64,000 nt of DNA. Source: Clostridiales bacterium PH28_bin88 (GTDB taxonomy: Bacteria > Bacillota > PH28-bin88). Under the pieces are notes generated by a model that saw only the letters and a program-made list of their open reading frames with translations, was not told where the DNA came from and did no database searches. Position numbers and translations under genes: made by a program. The stretch spans positions 1 through 64,000 of the forward strand of contig LAKY01000063.1 in assembly GCA_000987045.1 (NCBI GenBank), in the 5' to 3' direction. The first letter of the stretch is position 1; each line of letters starts with the position of its first letter. Shown piece by piece: positions 16,381 to 25,498 of the stretch.

Positions 16381-17264
16381 ACAGGAGTTTTACCCTGCCA
16401 CAACCGGGCGACCAGGCCCTCGCTTAGCGCCATCCCGCCAAAAATCAGCACCATGCCGACAACCATTCCCCAGTTAAGGGGTTCTCCCACAATGGTACCC
16501 AATAGAACGGAGATCACCGGGATCAGGAAAGCCACCAGGGAAATGGTAGTAGCAGGTACCCGCTGCATCAGCCAGAAAAACAGCCCGAAAGCCACCGCGG
16601 AGCCGAAAAGGGCCAGGAACAACAGTGCCGCCACCCCTTTCCAGTGAAAGGTGATGGCATAACCACGTTCGAACGCCAGGCTGCCGGCGCCCAGGATGAC
16701 AGTTCCCACCATGGTTTGGACCGTATTGGTTACATCCGAGTCCGTTCCCGAGCCGAATTTCTTGGAGTAAACATTTCCTATCCCGTACCCCGCGGCGCTG
16801 CCTACCAAGGCCAGTCCCCCGGCGAGAGTGGCCCCGCTGCCCAACTGATCCATAAAGAGAAGCAGGATGCCCGCAAATCCCACCGCTACCCCAAGGATCT
16901 TGGTCACGGTAGCGCGCTCCGCCAGGAAGAAATGGGCCAGAAAAACCACGAAGAAGGGGACGGTGCTGGTAAGTACCGCCGCCATGCCTGAGGAAACGAA
17001 CTGCTGCCCCCAGAAGGTAAGACCAAAGGGAAGGGCCGTCATAAAAAAGCCGATTGCCACCAGGTGGCCAAACTGCCCCCATGTTACAGAAATACTTTTC
17101 CGCTTCAACCTCAGGTAACCGAACAACAAAACCGAAGCGATGAGAAATCTAAGGGTGGCAAAGGTAATGGGCGGCATGTAGGCTAACCCAATCTTCATCG
17201 CCAGGAATGTGGAACCCCAGATGATACTTATCGCCCAAAAAGCAATCCATGAGAACCGGTCCAT
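16362..17264 (-). CDS. EamA/DMT superfamily transporter (RhaT-like)
   Basis: 300 residues with ten predicted helices in two EamA repeats. The first repeat begins WAISIIWGSTFLAMK and the second contains VGSAAGYGIGNVYSKK. Members export amino acids, metabolites or drugs; the substrate is unknown. The ATG is preceded by TAGGAGG about ten bases upstream. It converges on the pseudouridine synthase gene with a short overlap. It is a different gene from the truncated EamA copy at 14.7-15.1 kb. Confidence 0.9.
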   Translation of the reverse strand: MDRFSWIAFWAISIIWGSTFLAMKIGLAYMPPITFATLRFLIASVLLFGYLRLKRKSISVTWGQFGHLVAIGFFMTALPFGLTFWGQQFVSSGMAAVLTSTVPFFVVFLAHFFLAERATVTKILGVAVGFAGILLLFMDQLGSGATLAGGLALVGSAAGYGIGNVYSKKFGSGTDSDVTNTVQTMVGTVILGAGSLAFERGYAITFHWKGVAALLFLALFGSAVAFGLFFWLMQRVPATTISLVAFLIPVISVLLGTIVGEPLNWGMVVGMVLIFGGMALSEGLVARLWQGKTPVHSASR

Positions 17265-17390
17265 TGGTGTGGTTCCTCCTACTTAATAACAACATAATAA
17301 CAATATACTAGTATTATCCCGCAGAAGGACATTTGAAGCAAGCGCAGAATTAAAGTAAAATTAGCCTTGATAGGAGGAAATAGAGGATTC

Positions 17391-18779
17391 ATGCATACTC
17401 CACCCGAAGTTGTTCTATTGAGAAAGGCGTGGTTGGGCTCCAAGTGCCTGACCCTCTACAGAAGCATACTTCAAGACCCTTGCTGCCAGGCGTTTTTACA
17501 CGTACTGGACCTGGCGTGCACAGAGGCGATCGATGCCTCAGATTTGCTTAAGGCTTATCACTGCCTAGTTGCCACGCTGGCTGATGAAGCCGAAAATGCG
17601 CCTGCCACCCCGGTTGGCGATACCTGGCAGGACCACCTGCTTAACTTAATCTTGAGAAACGAGAACCCCTTCAGCCGGCAGGCAGAATTCACCGCCCTTA
17701 CCCTCATGGGGGCCTCCCTCAGGGAGGCAGCCTCCCACGACTTGCGTTGCCTGCAATTCCTGTTCCAGCTGGATGCCTCCGTTGTGCGTCAAGCGGTAAG
17801 CCGCCTGGTGGAAGAAGCCTCCCATACGGAGCTTCCCGTGCCGTACCCACCAATGGTGCTGCCCACCTGGGAGAACCTGCGTTCCCAGGCAGGAAAAACC
17901 GGCCGGCAAGATACCACAGAGATCAGGGACTTGTTTGCGCGTTCCCGCGACTGGGGACAACTACTCCCCCGCCTGGCTGGGTGGTATGCATCCACAGGGG
18001 TTGGCATCTACGGCCAGTACCAGGCTTTTCGTTGGGTCCGGCAAGGCGCCCAGGGTGAACTACAGGGTATTTCCACACCCGATCCCATTCGCCTGCAGGA
18101 ACTGATCGGCTACCAGTCTGAACGCGCCCAACTGATCCAAAACACCGAACAATTCCTCCAGGGTTATCCTGCCAATAACGTTTTGCTGTACGGGGACCGG
18201 GGTACCGGAAAGTCCTCAACGGTAAAGGCTCTGCTGAATGAATACGGGCAACGGGGATTACGGTTGATAGAGGTATCCAAGCACCACTTGACCGACTTCC
18301 CAGAACTCTTTTCCATGCTGCGCAACCGGCGGCAGAAGTTTATTCTCTTCGTGGACGACCTGTCCTTCGAGGATAACGAGGTGTCCTACAAGGATCTCAA
18401 GGCCATCCTGGAGGGAGGGCTGGAAGCCCGCCCCGATAACGTGCTGATCTACGCCACCTCCAACCGGCGCCACCTGGTCAAGGAGCGCTTCGCCGACCGC
18501 CAGTTCACCGACGACGAGGTGCGGAAAAGCGATACGCTTCAGGAAAAGCTCTCCCTGTCGGACCGGTTCGGGATCACCGTCACTTTTCCCTCCCCTGACC
18601 AGGAAGGGTACCTGGCCATTGTGGAGGGTCTGGCACGGCAGAGAGGCCTTTCCATCCATCCCGACGACCTGCGCCAGATGGCGCTCCAGTGGGAACTGTG
18701 GCACAACGGCCGGTCCGGGCGCACCGCCCGGCAATTCATCGACCACCTGACCGGTGAATTGGCGATAAAAAAGAAATAA
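17391..18779 (+). CDS. DUF815 family AAA-type ATPase
   Basis: About 462 residues. The C-terminal half is a P-loop ATPase: Walker A GDRGTGKSS near residue 280, Walker B ILFVDDLSFE near 330, then the conserved ATSNRRHLVKERF and a C-terminal FIDHL helix typical of DUF815. The N-terminal half is helical and less conserved. The family's substrate is not established. The first possible start is TTG at 17367, but TAGGAGG lies inside that extension and points to the ATG at 17391. Monocistronic, with a strong terminator 27 bases after the stop. Confidence 0.9.
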   Translation: MHTPPEVVLLRKAWLGSKCLTLYRSILQDPCCQAFLHVLDLACTEAIDASDLLKAYHCLVATLADEAENAPATPVGDTWQDHLLNLILRNENPFSRQAEFTALTLMGASLREAASHDLRCLQFLFQLDASVVRQAVSRLVEEASHTELPVPYPPMVLPTWENLRSQAGKTGRQDTTEIRDLFARSRDWGQLLPRLAGWYASTGVGIYGQYQAFRWVRQGAQGELQGISTPDPIRLQELIGYQSERAQLIQNTEQFLQGYPANNVLLYGDRGTGKSSTVKALLNEYGQRGLRLIEVSKHHLTDFPELFSMLRNRRQKFILFVDDLSFEDNEVSYKDLKAILEGGLEARPDNVLIYATSNRRHLVKERFADRQFTDDEVRKSDTLQEKLSLSDRFGITVTFPSPDQEGYLAIVEGLARQRGLSIHPDDLRQMALQWELWHNGRSGRTARQFIDHLTGELAIKKK

Positions 18780-18805
18780 GGCTTTGCCGGATAGCCCTGA
18801 AACAC

Positions 18806-18838
18806 AGAGGAGCCCTGCCAAGGCTCCTCTTATTCTTG
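18806..18838. terminator. terminator between DUF815 gene and pckA
   Basis: AGAGGAGCC (18806-18814) and GGCTCCTCT (18822-18830) form a 9-bp stem followed by TATTCTT; it lies between convergent genes. Confidence 0.8.
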
Positions 18839-18844
18839 CCGTTT

Positions 18845-20425
18845 CTATTTAAACCTGGGGCCCGCCATCGCAACTTCCCTCGAAACCCCCGAAAACTTCG
18901 CAAAGTTGTCCATAAATCTACCGGCCAGTTCGTTAGCTTTTTGGTCATAGGCCTGTTGATCGGACCAGGTATTCCGGGGCTGGAGCACTTCGGCGGGGAC
19001 TCCCGGGCAAGCCTCGGGGACCAGTACATTGAAAACAGGGTCGGGGCGATAGGCAACCTCGTCGAGCCGTCCCTCCAGTGCAGCGGATACCATGGCCCGG
19101 GTATATTTTAAGCTTATTCTCTGCCCTGTGCCATACGGTCCCCCGGACCACCCCGTATTGATCAGGTAGACGCTGGAATTGTGCCGGGCGATCCTGTCAC
19201 CTAACATTTGCGCGTAAGCCATTGGCGGCAAAGGTAAGAAAGGAGCGCCGAAACAGGTGGAAAAAGTGGCTTCCGGCTCCTTGATGCCCCTTTCGGTACC
19301 GGCCAGTTTACTGGTATATCCCGACAGGAAATGATACATGGCCTGTTCCCTGGAAAGCTTGGCGACCGGCGGCAGCACCCCGAAGGCATCCGCCGTCAGG
19401 AATATTACTGTCTTGGGGTGCCCACCCGTACCGGGAATGACCACACCGGGGATAAAGTCCACGGGGTAAGCAGCCCGCGTGTTCTCGGTAATTCTATCAC
19501 TGTCGAAGTCCACTGCCCGGGTTTCCGGATCGACCACCACGTTCTCCAAAACCGCCCCGAAACGGATGGCCTCCCAGATCTGGGGTTCATTCTCCCGGGA
19601 AAGGTGGATACACTTGGCGTAGCAACCTCCCTCGAAGTTGAAAACGCCGGTGTCAGACCAACCATGCTCATCATCACCGATCAGCCGGCGGTTTGGATCC
19701 GCTGAAAGGGTGGTCTTGCCGGTACCGGACAGGCCGAAGAACAGGGCTGTATCTCCCCCGGCGCCCATGTTGGCGGAGCAGTGCATTGGGAACACGTTTT
19801 GATGAGGCAGCAGGTAGTTCATGACAGTAAAGACAGACTTCTTCATTTCACCGGCGTAGTGAGTTCCGCCAATGATAACCAACCGCTTTTCAAAGTTCAG
19901 TATCACAAAGGCCTCGGAACGGGTCCCATCCGTTTCCGGATTGGCCCGAAATCCGGGTGCGCAGATCACCGTGTATTCAGGTTGATGGCGGGACAACTCT
20001 TCCCCGGTGGGCCGGATAAACAGCTGGCGAACAAACAGGTTCTGCCAAGCAAATTCGTTGATAAACCTGATAGGTAACCGGTATTCCGGGTCAGCCCCGG
20101 CGAACCCGTCAAAGACAAATAACTCCCTGTTTTGCAGGTAGGCCGCCAGCCGGTTGTAGATCCGCTCAAATGCCTCCCGCGAAAAGGGCTGGTTGACCTT
20201 CCCCCACCAGATCTCGTCGTGTATTCCGGCACCGTCTACAACAAACTTGTCATTGGGCGACCTGCCGGTATATTTTCCCGTATAGACCACCAGTGCGCCA
20301 CTGGGTGTCAAGGTTCCCTCCCCCCGGGCTATACTGTGTTCTACCAACCGCGGGGTGGGAAGGTTCCAGTAGACTTTGGCGGGATTGATCATGCCCATTG
20401 GTTGAAGCGTCTGATTTGCGTCCAT
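18845..20425 (-). CDS. pckA: phosphoenolpyruvate carboxykinase (ATP)
   Basis: 526-residue ATP-type PEP carboxykinase, converting oxaloacetate and ATP to PEP, CO2 and ADP (gluconeogenesis or anaplerosis). It has [13 protein letters not shown] near 49-61, the kinase-1 P-loop GLSGTGKTT at 231-239, the metal-site stretch LIGDDEHGW at 248-256, and [12 protein letters not shown] near the C-terminus. The ATG at 20425 with AAGGGGAC upstream gives the normal length; the frame extends to 20518 without support. It stands alone, bounded by a 400-base upstream region and a shared terminator. Confidence 0.97.
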   Translation of the reverse strand: MDANQTLQPMGMINPAKVYWNLPTPRLVEHSIARGEGTLTPSGALVVYTGKYTGRSPNDKFVVDGAGIHDEIWWGKVNQPFSREAFERIYNRLAAYLQNRELFVFDGFAGADPEYRLPIRFINEFAWQNLFVRQLFIRPTGEELSRHQPEYTVICAPGFRANPETDGTRSEAFVILNFEKRLVIIGGTHYAGEMKKSVFTVMNYLLPHQNVFPMHCSANMGAGGDTALFFGLSGTGKTTLSADPNRRLIGDDEHGWSDTGVFNFEGGCYAKCIHLSRENEPQIWEAIRFGAVLENVVVDPETRAVDFDSDRITENTRAAYPVDFIPGVVIPGTGGHPKTVIFLTADAFGVLPPVAKLSREQAMYHFLSGYTSKLAGTERGIKEPEATFSTCFGAPFLPLPPMAYAQMLGDRIARHNSSVYLINTGWSGGPYGTGQRISLKYTRAMVSAALEGRLDEVAYRPDPVFNVLVPEACPGVPAEVLQPRNTWSDQQAYDQKANELAGRFMDNFAKFSGVSREVAMAGPRFK

Positions 20426-20821
20426 CTTTGTCCCCTTCTTACTGCATAGTCTAGGCAAAGCAACCATAATGCTCCTTTCGACGAAGCCAGGGGGTTTTCC
20501 TGCATACTGAATCCACATGATGACGTTCTTTTTTTCACGATCCCACGATATAATGCATACTATTCAGGCGTTACTTGTGTTTAGTATAACGTTTATTCCC
20601 TCAACCCCTTAAACGCCAGGCCCGAGGGCTGGCGGTAACAGACTCTGCGATAATATTTTTTGAGCGGGCTCTTGCTTGAAGGATTCTATAGTGGTCCCGT
20701 CGAAAGTCTCACCAATTTTTTCAAGAGGGTGGCGATGATATACCTTGATACCACCATGAACCGAATACTGCGCCCAGGGGTCCGTTTATTTCTACTTTTA
20801 CGTAGATAAGAGGGATAATCG
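20426..20821. other. divergent regulatory region of pckA and kamA
   Basis: About 400 bases without a gene. A bulged inverted repeat, CGCCAG...CTGGCG, lies at about 20611-20630 near the middle. I looked for lysine riboswitch features because of the downstream lysine aminomutase and did not find the expected conserved core. Promoters for both genes must lie here, but none is clear enough to place. Confidence 0.4.
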
Positions 20822-21952
20822 GTGAGCAGTAACTTTAATGAAAACTTTCAGGACCAATGGGAGAATTGGGCTTGGCAGCTGCAGAATTCGCTTACGTCTG
20901 TAGATCAGCTTGCCGGCCTGGTGCGCATGACCCATGAGGAGTGCGCAGCGTTGAGAGAGACCACGAAAAAGTACCCGGTGGCCATTACGCCGTACTACTG
21001 GTCTCTCGTCGATTTTGCCGACCCTCACGACCCTGTGAAGAAACAGTGTTTCCCCAGTCATGATGAGATTAGCTATCACGTGTCTGGCGTAGAAGACCCC
21101 CTGGCCGAGGAAGAGGATATGGTTGTGCCGGGCCTGGTGCACCGTTATCCCGACCGGGTGCTGATGATCGTAACAAATATCTGCGCCATGAACTGCCGCC
21201 ACTGTACCAGGAAGCGCCTCTGGGCAGGTGGAAGAAAAGGGTTTTCGCGAGATCAGGTAGACGAGATGTTCGCGTACATCCGTTCCACTCCCGCTGTAAG
21301 GGATGTGGTGGTTTCCGGCGGAGACCCCCTGATGCTGAACGACGAAAACCTGGAGTATATCTTAAGAAACCTTAAAAAGATTAGCCACGTGGAAATCATC
21401 CGGATTGGCACCAGGGCCCCGGTGGTTTTGCCCCAAAGAATCACCGGCGACCTGGTATCCATGTTGCGAAAATACCGCCCCATCTGGCTTAATACCCAGT
21501 TTAACCACCCAAAGGAGTTGACGCCTAGATCCATACAGGCCTGCGACAGGATTATCTCCGCCGGGATCCCGGTGAATAACCAGAGCGTTTTGTTAAAAGG
21601 GATCAATGATGATCCTGTGGTAATGAAAACCCTCTGCCAGAAACTGTTGGCCGCAAGTATCCGGCCCTATTATATTTTTCAGTGTGATCCCGTGGCGGGT
21701 ACGGAACATCTACGCACGCCCGTATGGAAAGGAATAGAGATCATCGAAAACATGCGGGGACATACCTCCGGCCTCGCAGTGCCCACGTTTGTAGTGGACG
21801 CCCCCGGTGGAGGAGGCAAGATACCCCTTCAGCCGGGTTACCTCATTTCCATGTCGGATGAATACCTGGTTTTCCGCACCTACGAAGGACGGATTATCCG
21901 CTATCCCAACCCGAACAACAGGTTTGATGCTAACCCAGTGGTCCGTTCGTAA
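20822..21952 (+). CDS. kamA: L-lysine 2,3-aminomutase
   Basis: 376-residue radical-SAM, PLP-dependent enzyme that interconverts L-lysine and L-beta-lysine. The cluster motif C-x3-C-x2-C is at 121, 125 and 128 (CAMNCRHC). The PLP lysine is K333 in GGGGKIPL. The acidic residues that bind the lysine epsilon-amino group are D289 (QCDPVAGT) and D326 (VVDAPGG). All these align with the Clostridium subterminale enzyme with a constant offset of four, which argues for true lysine specificity rather than EpmB. GTG start with AAGAGGG upstream. It is followed after 27 bases by an ATP-grasp ligase, not by the usual beta-lysine acetyltransferase. Confidence 0.93.
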   Translation: MSSNFNENFQDQWENWAWQLQNSLTSVDQLAGLVRMTHEECAALRETTKKYPVAITPYYWSLVDFADPHDPVKKQCFPSHDEISYHVSGVEDPLAEEEDMVVPGLVHRYPDRVLMIVTNICAMNCRHCTRKRLWAGGRKGFSRDQVDEMFAYIRSTPAVRDVVVSGGDPLMLNDENLEYILRNLKKISHVEIIRIGTRAPVVLPQRITGDLVSMLRKYRPIWLNTQFNHPKELTPRSIQACDRIISAGIPVNNQSVLLKGINDDPVVMKTLCQKLLAASIRPYYIFQCDPVAGTEHLRTPVWKGIEIIENMRGHTSGLAVPTFVVDAPGGGGKIPLQPGYLISMSDEYLVFRTYEGRIIRYPNPNNRFDANPVVRS

Positions 21953-21979
21953 AAATTTAAGGAAAAGAGATAATGAAAC

Positions 21980-22993
21980 ATGAAAATAGGCATAACCTAT
22001 AACCTGCGCCATGAGATATCCGCCGACAAAGGGCCGACGGACTTGTACGAGGAATTTGACTGTGAGGAAACCATCCAGGCCATTGCGAAAGAACTTGGAG
22101 AAATGGGGCATGAGGTGATAAAGTTAGGATGGGGAAAGGAGTTTTTACAAGGTATCCTGTCGGAAAAGTGTGACCTGGTATTTAACATCGCCGAGGGGAT
22201 GGGAGGCCGGAGCAGGGAAGCCCAGGTTCCAGCCGTGCTGGAAATGCTGGGTATCCCCTACACCTTCTCTGATGCCCAGACTTTGTCTATTTGCATGGAT
22301 AAGGGCCTCACTAAAAGAATGGTAAGCACCATTGGCGTCAAGACCCCAAAGTTTTTTGTGGCAACTACGGTAAGCGATGTCCGCAGGCACCGTCTCGGGT
22401 TCCCCTTGTTTGTTAAACCCGCGCTGGAGGGATCCAGCAAAGGAATCCGCCTCCATTCCAAGGTGAACAACCGTACGGAATTGGAGCGGCAGGTGGCCTG
22501 GCTGCTTAAGGAGTACGGCCCTCAACCGGTACTGGTGGAAGAGTTTATCCGGGGACGGGAAGTCACGGTTGGAGTGCTGGGAAATGAAAAGCCCTTCGTG
22601 CTGGGAATTATGGAAATCAAGGGTAAGAGCCAAGGTGATGAATTCGTCTATTCCCTGGAGATGAAGCGCAACTGGATGGAAGAGGTGGAGTATGTCTGCC
22701 CCGCAGGGTTGGATGACTTTACTAGCGAAAGGGTGGCCAGAGACGCCCTGAAAGTATTCAAATTGTTAGGGTGCAGGGATGCGGCCAGGTTTGACTTCCG
22801 CATTGACAGCATGGGCCAACCCCACTTTCTGGAGGTCAACCCGCTGGCCGGCCTTTCCCCCGTGTACTCCGACCTGACCATTATGGCGATAAAATCCGGT
22901 TATGACTACCCGTGGCTGATCCGGACCATTGTAGATCTGGCGGTGGAGCGCAACGGAATCAAGACTGGCTCCGTCAATTTTGCCAGCGCGTAG
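21980..22993 (+). CDS. D-Ala-D-Ala ligase-like ATP-grasp enzyme, substrate unknown
   Basis: 337 residues with the ATP-grasp fold. Visible are a Ddl-like VFNIAEG near residue 67, the central FVKPALEGSSKG near 144-155, VLVEEFIRGREVTVGVL near 184-200, and the metal-binding end RFDFRIDSMGQPHFLEVNP near 270-288. It should join a carboxylate to an amine with ATP. It differs from a true Ddl in its N-terminus and in lacking cell-wall neighbours. Its place 27 bases behind kamA suggests that lysine or beta-lysine is one substrate, which is inference. Confidence 0.85.
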   Translation: MKIGITYNLRHEISADKGPTDLYEEFDCEETIQAIAKELGEMGHEVIKLGWGKEFLQGILSEKCDLVFNIAEGMGGRSREAQVPAVLEMLGIPYTFSDAQTLSICMDKGLTKRMVSTIGVKTPKFFVATTVSDVRRHRLGFPLFVKPALEGSSKGIRLHSKVNNRTELERQVAWLLKEYGPQPVLVEEFIRGREVTVGVLGNEKPFVLGIMEIKGKSQGDEFVYSLEMKRNWMEEVEYVCPAGLDDFTSERVARDALKVFKLLGCRDAARFDFRIDSMGQPHFLEVNPLAGLSPVYSDLTIMAIKSGYDYPWLIRTIVDLAVERNGIKTGSVNFASA

Positions 22994-23047
22994 CTTTAGA
23001 CGTTTTGAACCAATTTTAACGCCAGTGGTTTTTATCACAGCGCAATT

Positions 23048-23080
23048 AGAGCCCCTGCTGCTTGCAAGGGCTCTCTCACT
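23048..23080 (+). terminator. terminator of the kamA / ATP-grasp operon
   Basis: AGAGCCC (23048-23054) pairs with GGGCTCT (23068-23074), followed by CTCACTTCC; the T-run is weak. Confidence 0.55.
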
Positions 23081-23095
23081 TCCCCTACGCCAACA

Positions 23096-23446
23096 CTATT
23101 CATATTCCCTGGCCAACACCGGATAGAGTCTTCTCAATTCCTCATATCTTTGTAATAATTCTTCGGTAATTTCGCTCTTTTCCCATCTACCGGCCTTAAT
23201 CATTTTCCTGGCCAACGCTCCGTGGTGCAAGACGGCACGAATTCGCAGATCATTTGCGGTCAACCCCAAATCCTCCATGTATTCGGGGCAGATGTGTCCA
23301 TAGGTGTGGCAAGTCCTAGGATCATCTTGGATAAAAGGCATTCCTTCGATGTCCCGCTCGGGATTCTGGTCATACTCATACGGGCAACTACCTGTATCAC
23401 AAGGCAAGCCGGGATATTCGACAGTTGTCAGAGAACCTACTGCCAT
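23096..23446 (-). CDS. conserved-looking Cys-rich hypothetical protein
   Basis: 116 residues, not recognised. It has cysteine pairs spaced like a metal or cluster site: C-x4-C near residues 16-21 (PCDTGSCPYEYDQ) and C-x6-C near 46-53 (TCHTYGHICPEY). Its C-terminal half is helical and charged. No signal peptide or membrane helix is seen. The ATG has AGGGGAAAAGAAA upstream. It lies 28 bases behind a small membrane protein gene in the same direction, so the two may work together. Function unknown. Confidence 0.65.
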   Translation of the reverse strand: MAVGSLTTVEYPGLPCDTGSCPYEYDQNPERDIEGMPFIQDDPRTCHTYGHICPEYMEDLGLTANDLRIRAVLHHGALARKMIKAGRWEKSEITEELLQRYEELRRLYPVLAREYE

Positions 23447-23474
23447 TTTCTTTTCCCCTTCCCTTCCCCTTCAC

Positions 23475-23666
23475 TTATATCCAGTCGCGAATGGTAGCAA
23501 TAATTCCCCACAGGAACATTGCCCAGGAAACCATAGCGAGGGTAATTTCGAGCATCCCCTGGGAGGAGTAGTACCTGCTCAGCATGCGCATCATTCCTCC
23601 AATAGGTCCTTCTATCGTTAAGTTTCGGGGTAAATCGACTTCTTGCCAATAGCCGGGTAGCCTCAT
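23475..23666 (-). CDS. small single-helix membrane protein, unknown
   Basis: 63 residues: a polar N-terminal part, then one strong hydrophobic helix (about residues 38-58, LEITLAMVSWAMFLWGII), ending in TIRDWI. The start codon at 23666 has no clear ribosome-binding site. The helix and the closely following Cys-rich gene support a real two-gene unit. Family not recognised. Confidence 0.45.
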   Translation of the reverse strand: MRLPGYWQEVDLPRNLTIEGPIGGMMRMLSRYYSSQGMLEITLAMVSWAMFLWGIIATIRDWI

Positions 23667-23812
23667 TTTTTCATAGGACTTAGGTCCTGTTTTTCAGGCA
23701 AAATGGTAAAAGGTTGCTAGTGAATTGGCAAGAATGCTTATGTTATACTAGCCCCGGTATTTCTTTTAGAGAATGTTCACAATTCGTTTTGTTAGGGAGG
23801 CGAGGCACTATA

Positions 23813-25453
23813 ATGGTCAACAAGAACGAAGCACCACGGATTGCTTATTTCTGCATGGAATACGGGCTCCATGAAGAATTCCGCATTTATTCGGGCGGGT
23901 TGGGCATTCTTGCTGGAGACCACCTGAAGTCCGCCGGGGACCTGAACCTTCCGTTAGTAGGTATTGGTCTTCTTTGGCGGCAGGGTTATACCACTCAGTT
24001 AATCAGCCAAGACGGGCGGCCTTACGACATCTACGAGGAATACAAATACGACTTCCTTAAAGATACAGGTGTAGCCGTAAAGGTTTGTATCAGGGGTAGA
24101 CAGGTCACCTGTAATGTGTGGTTGGTAGATAAATACGGTAACGCACCCCTCTACCTGCTGGACACCAACCTGCCGGAAAACCAGGAATGGTGGATCACTG
24201 ACCGGTTGTATGGAGGCAGCGGCGAGGACCGCATCGCGCAGGAAATAGTGCTGGGTATAGGCGGAGTGCGTGCCTTACGGGCTCTTGGCATCGAAGTGGA
24301 CGTGTATCACTTTAACGAGGGACATGCGGCGCTGGCCGGCGTCGAACTCATCCGGGAAAAGATGGAGCAGGGGATGTCCTTCGAAACGGCATGGGAATTC
24401 ACCCGCCGGCAGGTGGTCTTCACCACTCACACTCCGGTAGCCGCCGGCAACGAGTCTCACCATCACAGTGCCCTCAGCAATATAGGGGCTTACAATGGTT
24501 TAACCTACGAGCAAATGACCCGGATAGGCGGCGACCCCTTCAACATGACCGTGGCCGGCCTGCGACTTGCCCGGAATGCTAACGCCGTGGCGCAATTGCA
24601 CGGTGTTACCGCCCGCAGGATGTGGAAAGATATAACCGGGGCTGCTCCCATCACCGCCATTACCAATGGAGTGCACCGCGGAACCTGGTGGGACCCCCGT
24701 ATCCGGAAGGCGTACGAGGAAGGCGCTGACCTCTGGGAGCCACATATGGAAGCCAAGAAAGAGTTGATCGCCGAAGTGCGTGCTCGCACCGGCGCACAAC
24801 TGGACGCGCAGGCGCTACTAATCGGGTTTGCGCGCAGGGCCGCCGCATACAAGCGGAGCGACCTGATCTTCCGCAACCCCGGCGTCATCGAGTCGCTACT
24901 GCAAAGTGGAAGGATTCAGCTCGTGTTCTCCGGGAAAGCCCACCCGCTGGATGAAGCCGGAAAAAACATCGTGTCCAACCTGGTGGCCATGGCCAGGAAA
25001 TACCCCAAAAGCGTGGTCTTCCTGGAGAACTACGATATGAAGATCGGGCGCTTGCTGACCCGGGGATGCGACGTTTGGCTGAATAACCCGCAGCGCCCAC
25101 AGGAGGCTAGCGGCACCTCAGGAATGAAGGCTGCCATGAACGGGATCCTCAACCTGAGCACCCTGGACGGCTGGTGGCCGGAAGGATGCGAACACGGCGT
25201 CACCGGGTGGCAGTTCGGTGAAGCCTATGAAGGGCCCGACCAGGACGGGCATGACCTGAATGCGCTGTACCGCGTACTCCTGGAAGAAGTAGTACCGACT
25301 TATTACGAAGATAGAGCCAAGTGGCTGCGGATGATGAAAGCAAGTATCGACATGTCCCACCGGAAGTTCTCCAGCGCCCGGATGCTGGAAGAATATGTGT
25401 CCCAACTGTACGCCCCAGCCGTGGCATTGCCCCAAGCCGCGGCCACGGCATGA
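23813..25453 (+). CDS. glgP: alpha-glucan (glycogen) phosphorylase, GT35
   Basis: About 546 residues of the short bacterial/archaeal alpha-glucan phosphorylase type. It releases glucose-1-phosphate from storage glucan using PLP and phosphate. N-terminal IAYFCMEYGLHEEF and SGGLGILAGDHLKSA, then THTPVAAGNE, RAAAYKRSDL, and the PLP/active-site block EASGTSGMKAAMNG with LSTLDGWWPEG. The ATG at 23813 follows GGGAGGCGAGG; the frame is open further upstream without a site. It is physically apart from the other glucan genes at 40-56 kb, but is the expected degradative partner. Confidence 0.94.
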   Translation: MVNKNEAPRIAYFCMEYGLHEEFRIYSGGLGILAGDHLKSAGDLNLPLVGIGLLWRQGYTTQLISQDGRPYDIYEEYKYDFLKDTGVAVKVCIRGRQVTCNVWLVDKYGNAPLYLLDTNLPENQEWWITDRLYGGSGEDRIAQEIVLGIGGVRALRALGIEVDVYHFNEGHAALAGVELIREKMEQGMSFETAWEFTRRQVVFTTHTPVAAGNESHHHSALSNIGAYNGLTYEQMTRIGGDPFNMTVAGLRLARNANAVAQLHGVTARRMWKDITGAAPITAITNGVHRGTWWDPRIRKAYEEGADLWEPHMEAKKELIAEVRARTGAQLDAQALLIGFARRAAAYKRSDLIFRNPGVIESLLQSGRIQLVFSGKAHPLDEAGKNIVSNLVAMARKYPKSVVFLENYDMKIGRLLTRGCDVWLNNPQRPQEASGTSGMKAAMNGILNLSTLDGWWPEGCEHGVTGWQFGEAYEGPDQDGHDLNALYRVLLEEVVPTYYEDRAKWLRMMKASIDMSHRKFSSARMLEEYVSQLYAPAVALPQAAATA

Positions 25454-25456
25454 CGC

Positions 25457-25498
25457 AAAAAAAACAGGAGGAGCGTTAAACCGCTCCTCCGAATTTTT
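25457..25498. terminator. bidirectional terminator between glgP and pepF
   Basis: GGAGGAGCG (25467-25475) and CGCTCCTCC (25482-25490) pair around TTAAAC, with an A8 run on the left and GAATTTTT on the right. Confidence 0.88.

Noticed and set aside
20426..20821. Possible lysine riboswitch upstream of kamA
   Set aside because: The expected conserved lysine-aptamer core sequences were not found; only one bulged hairpin is present.
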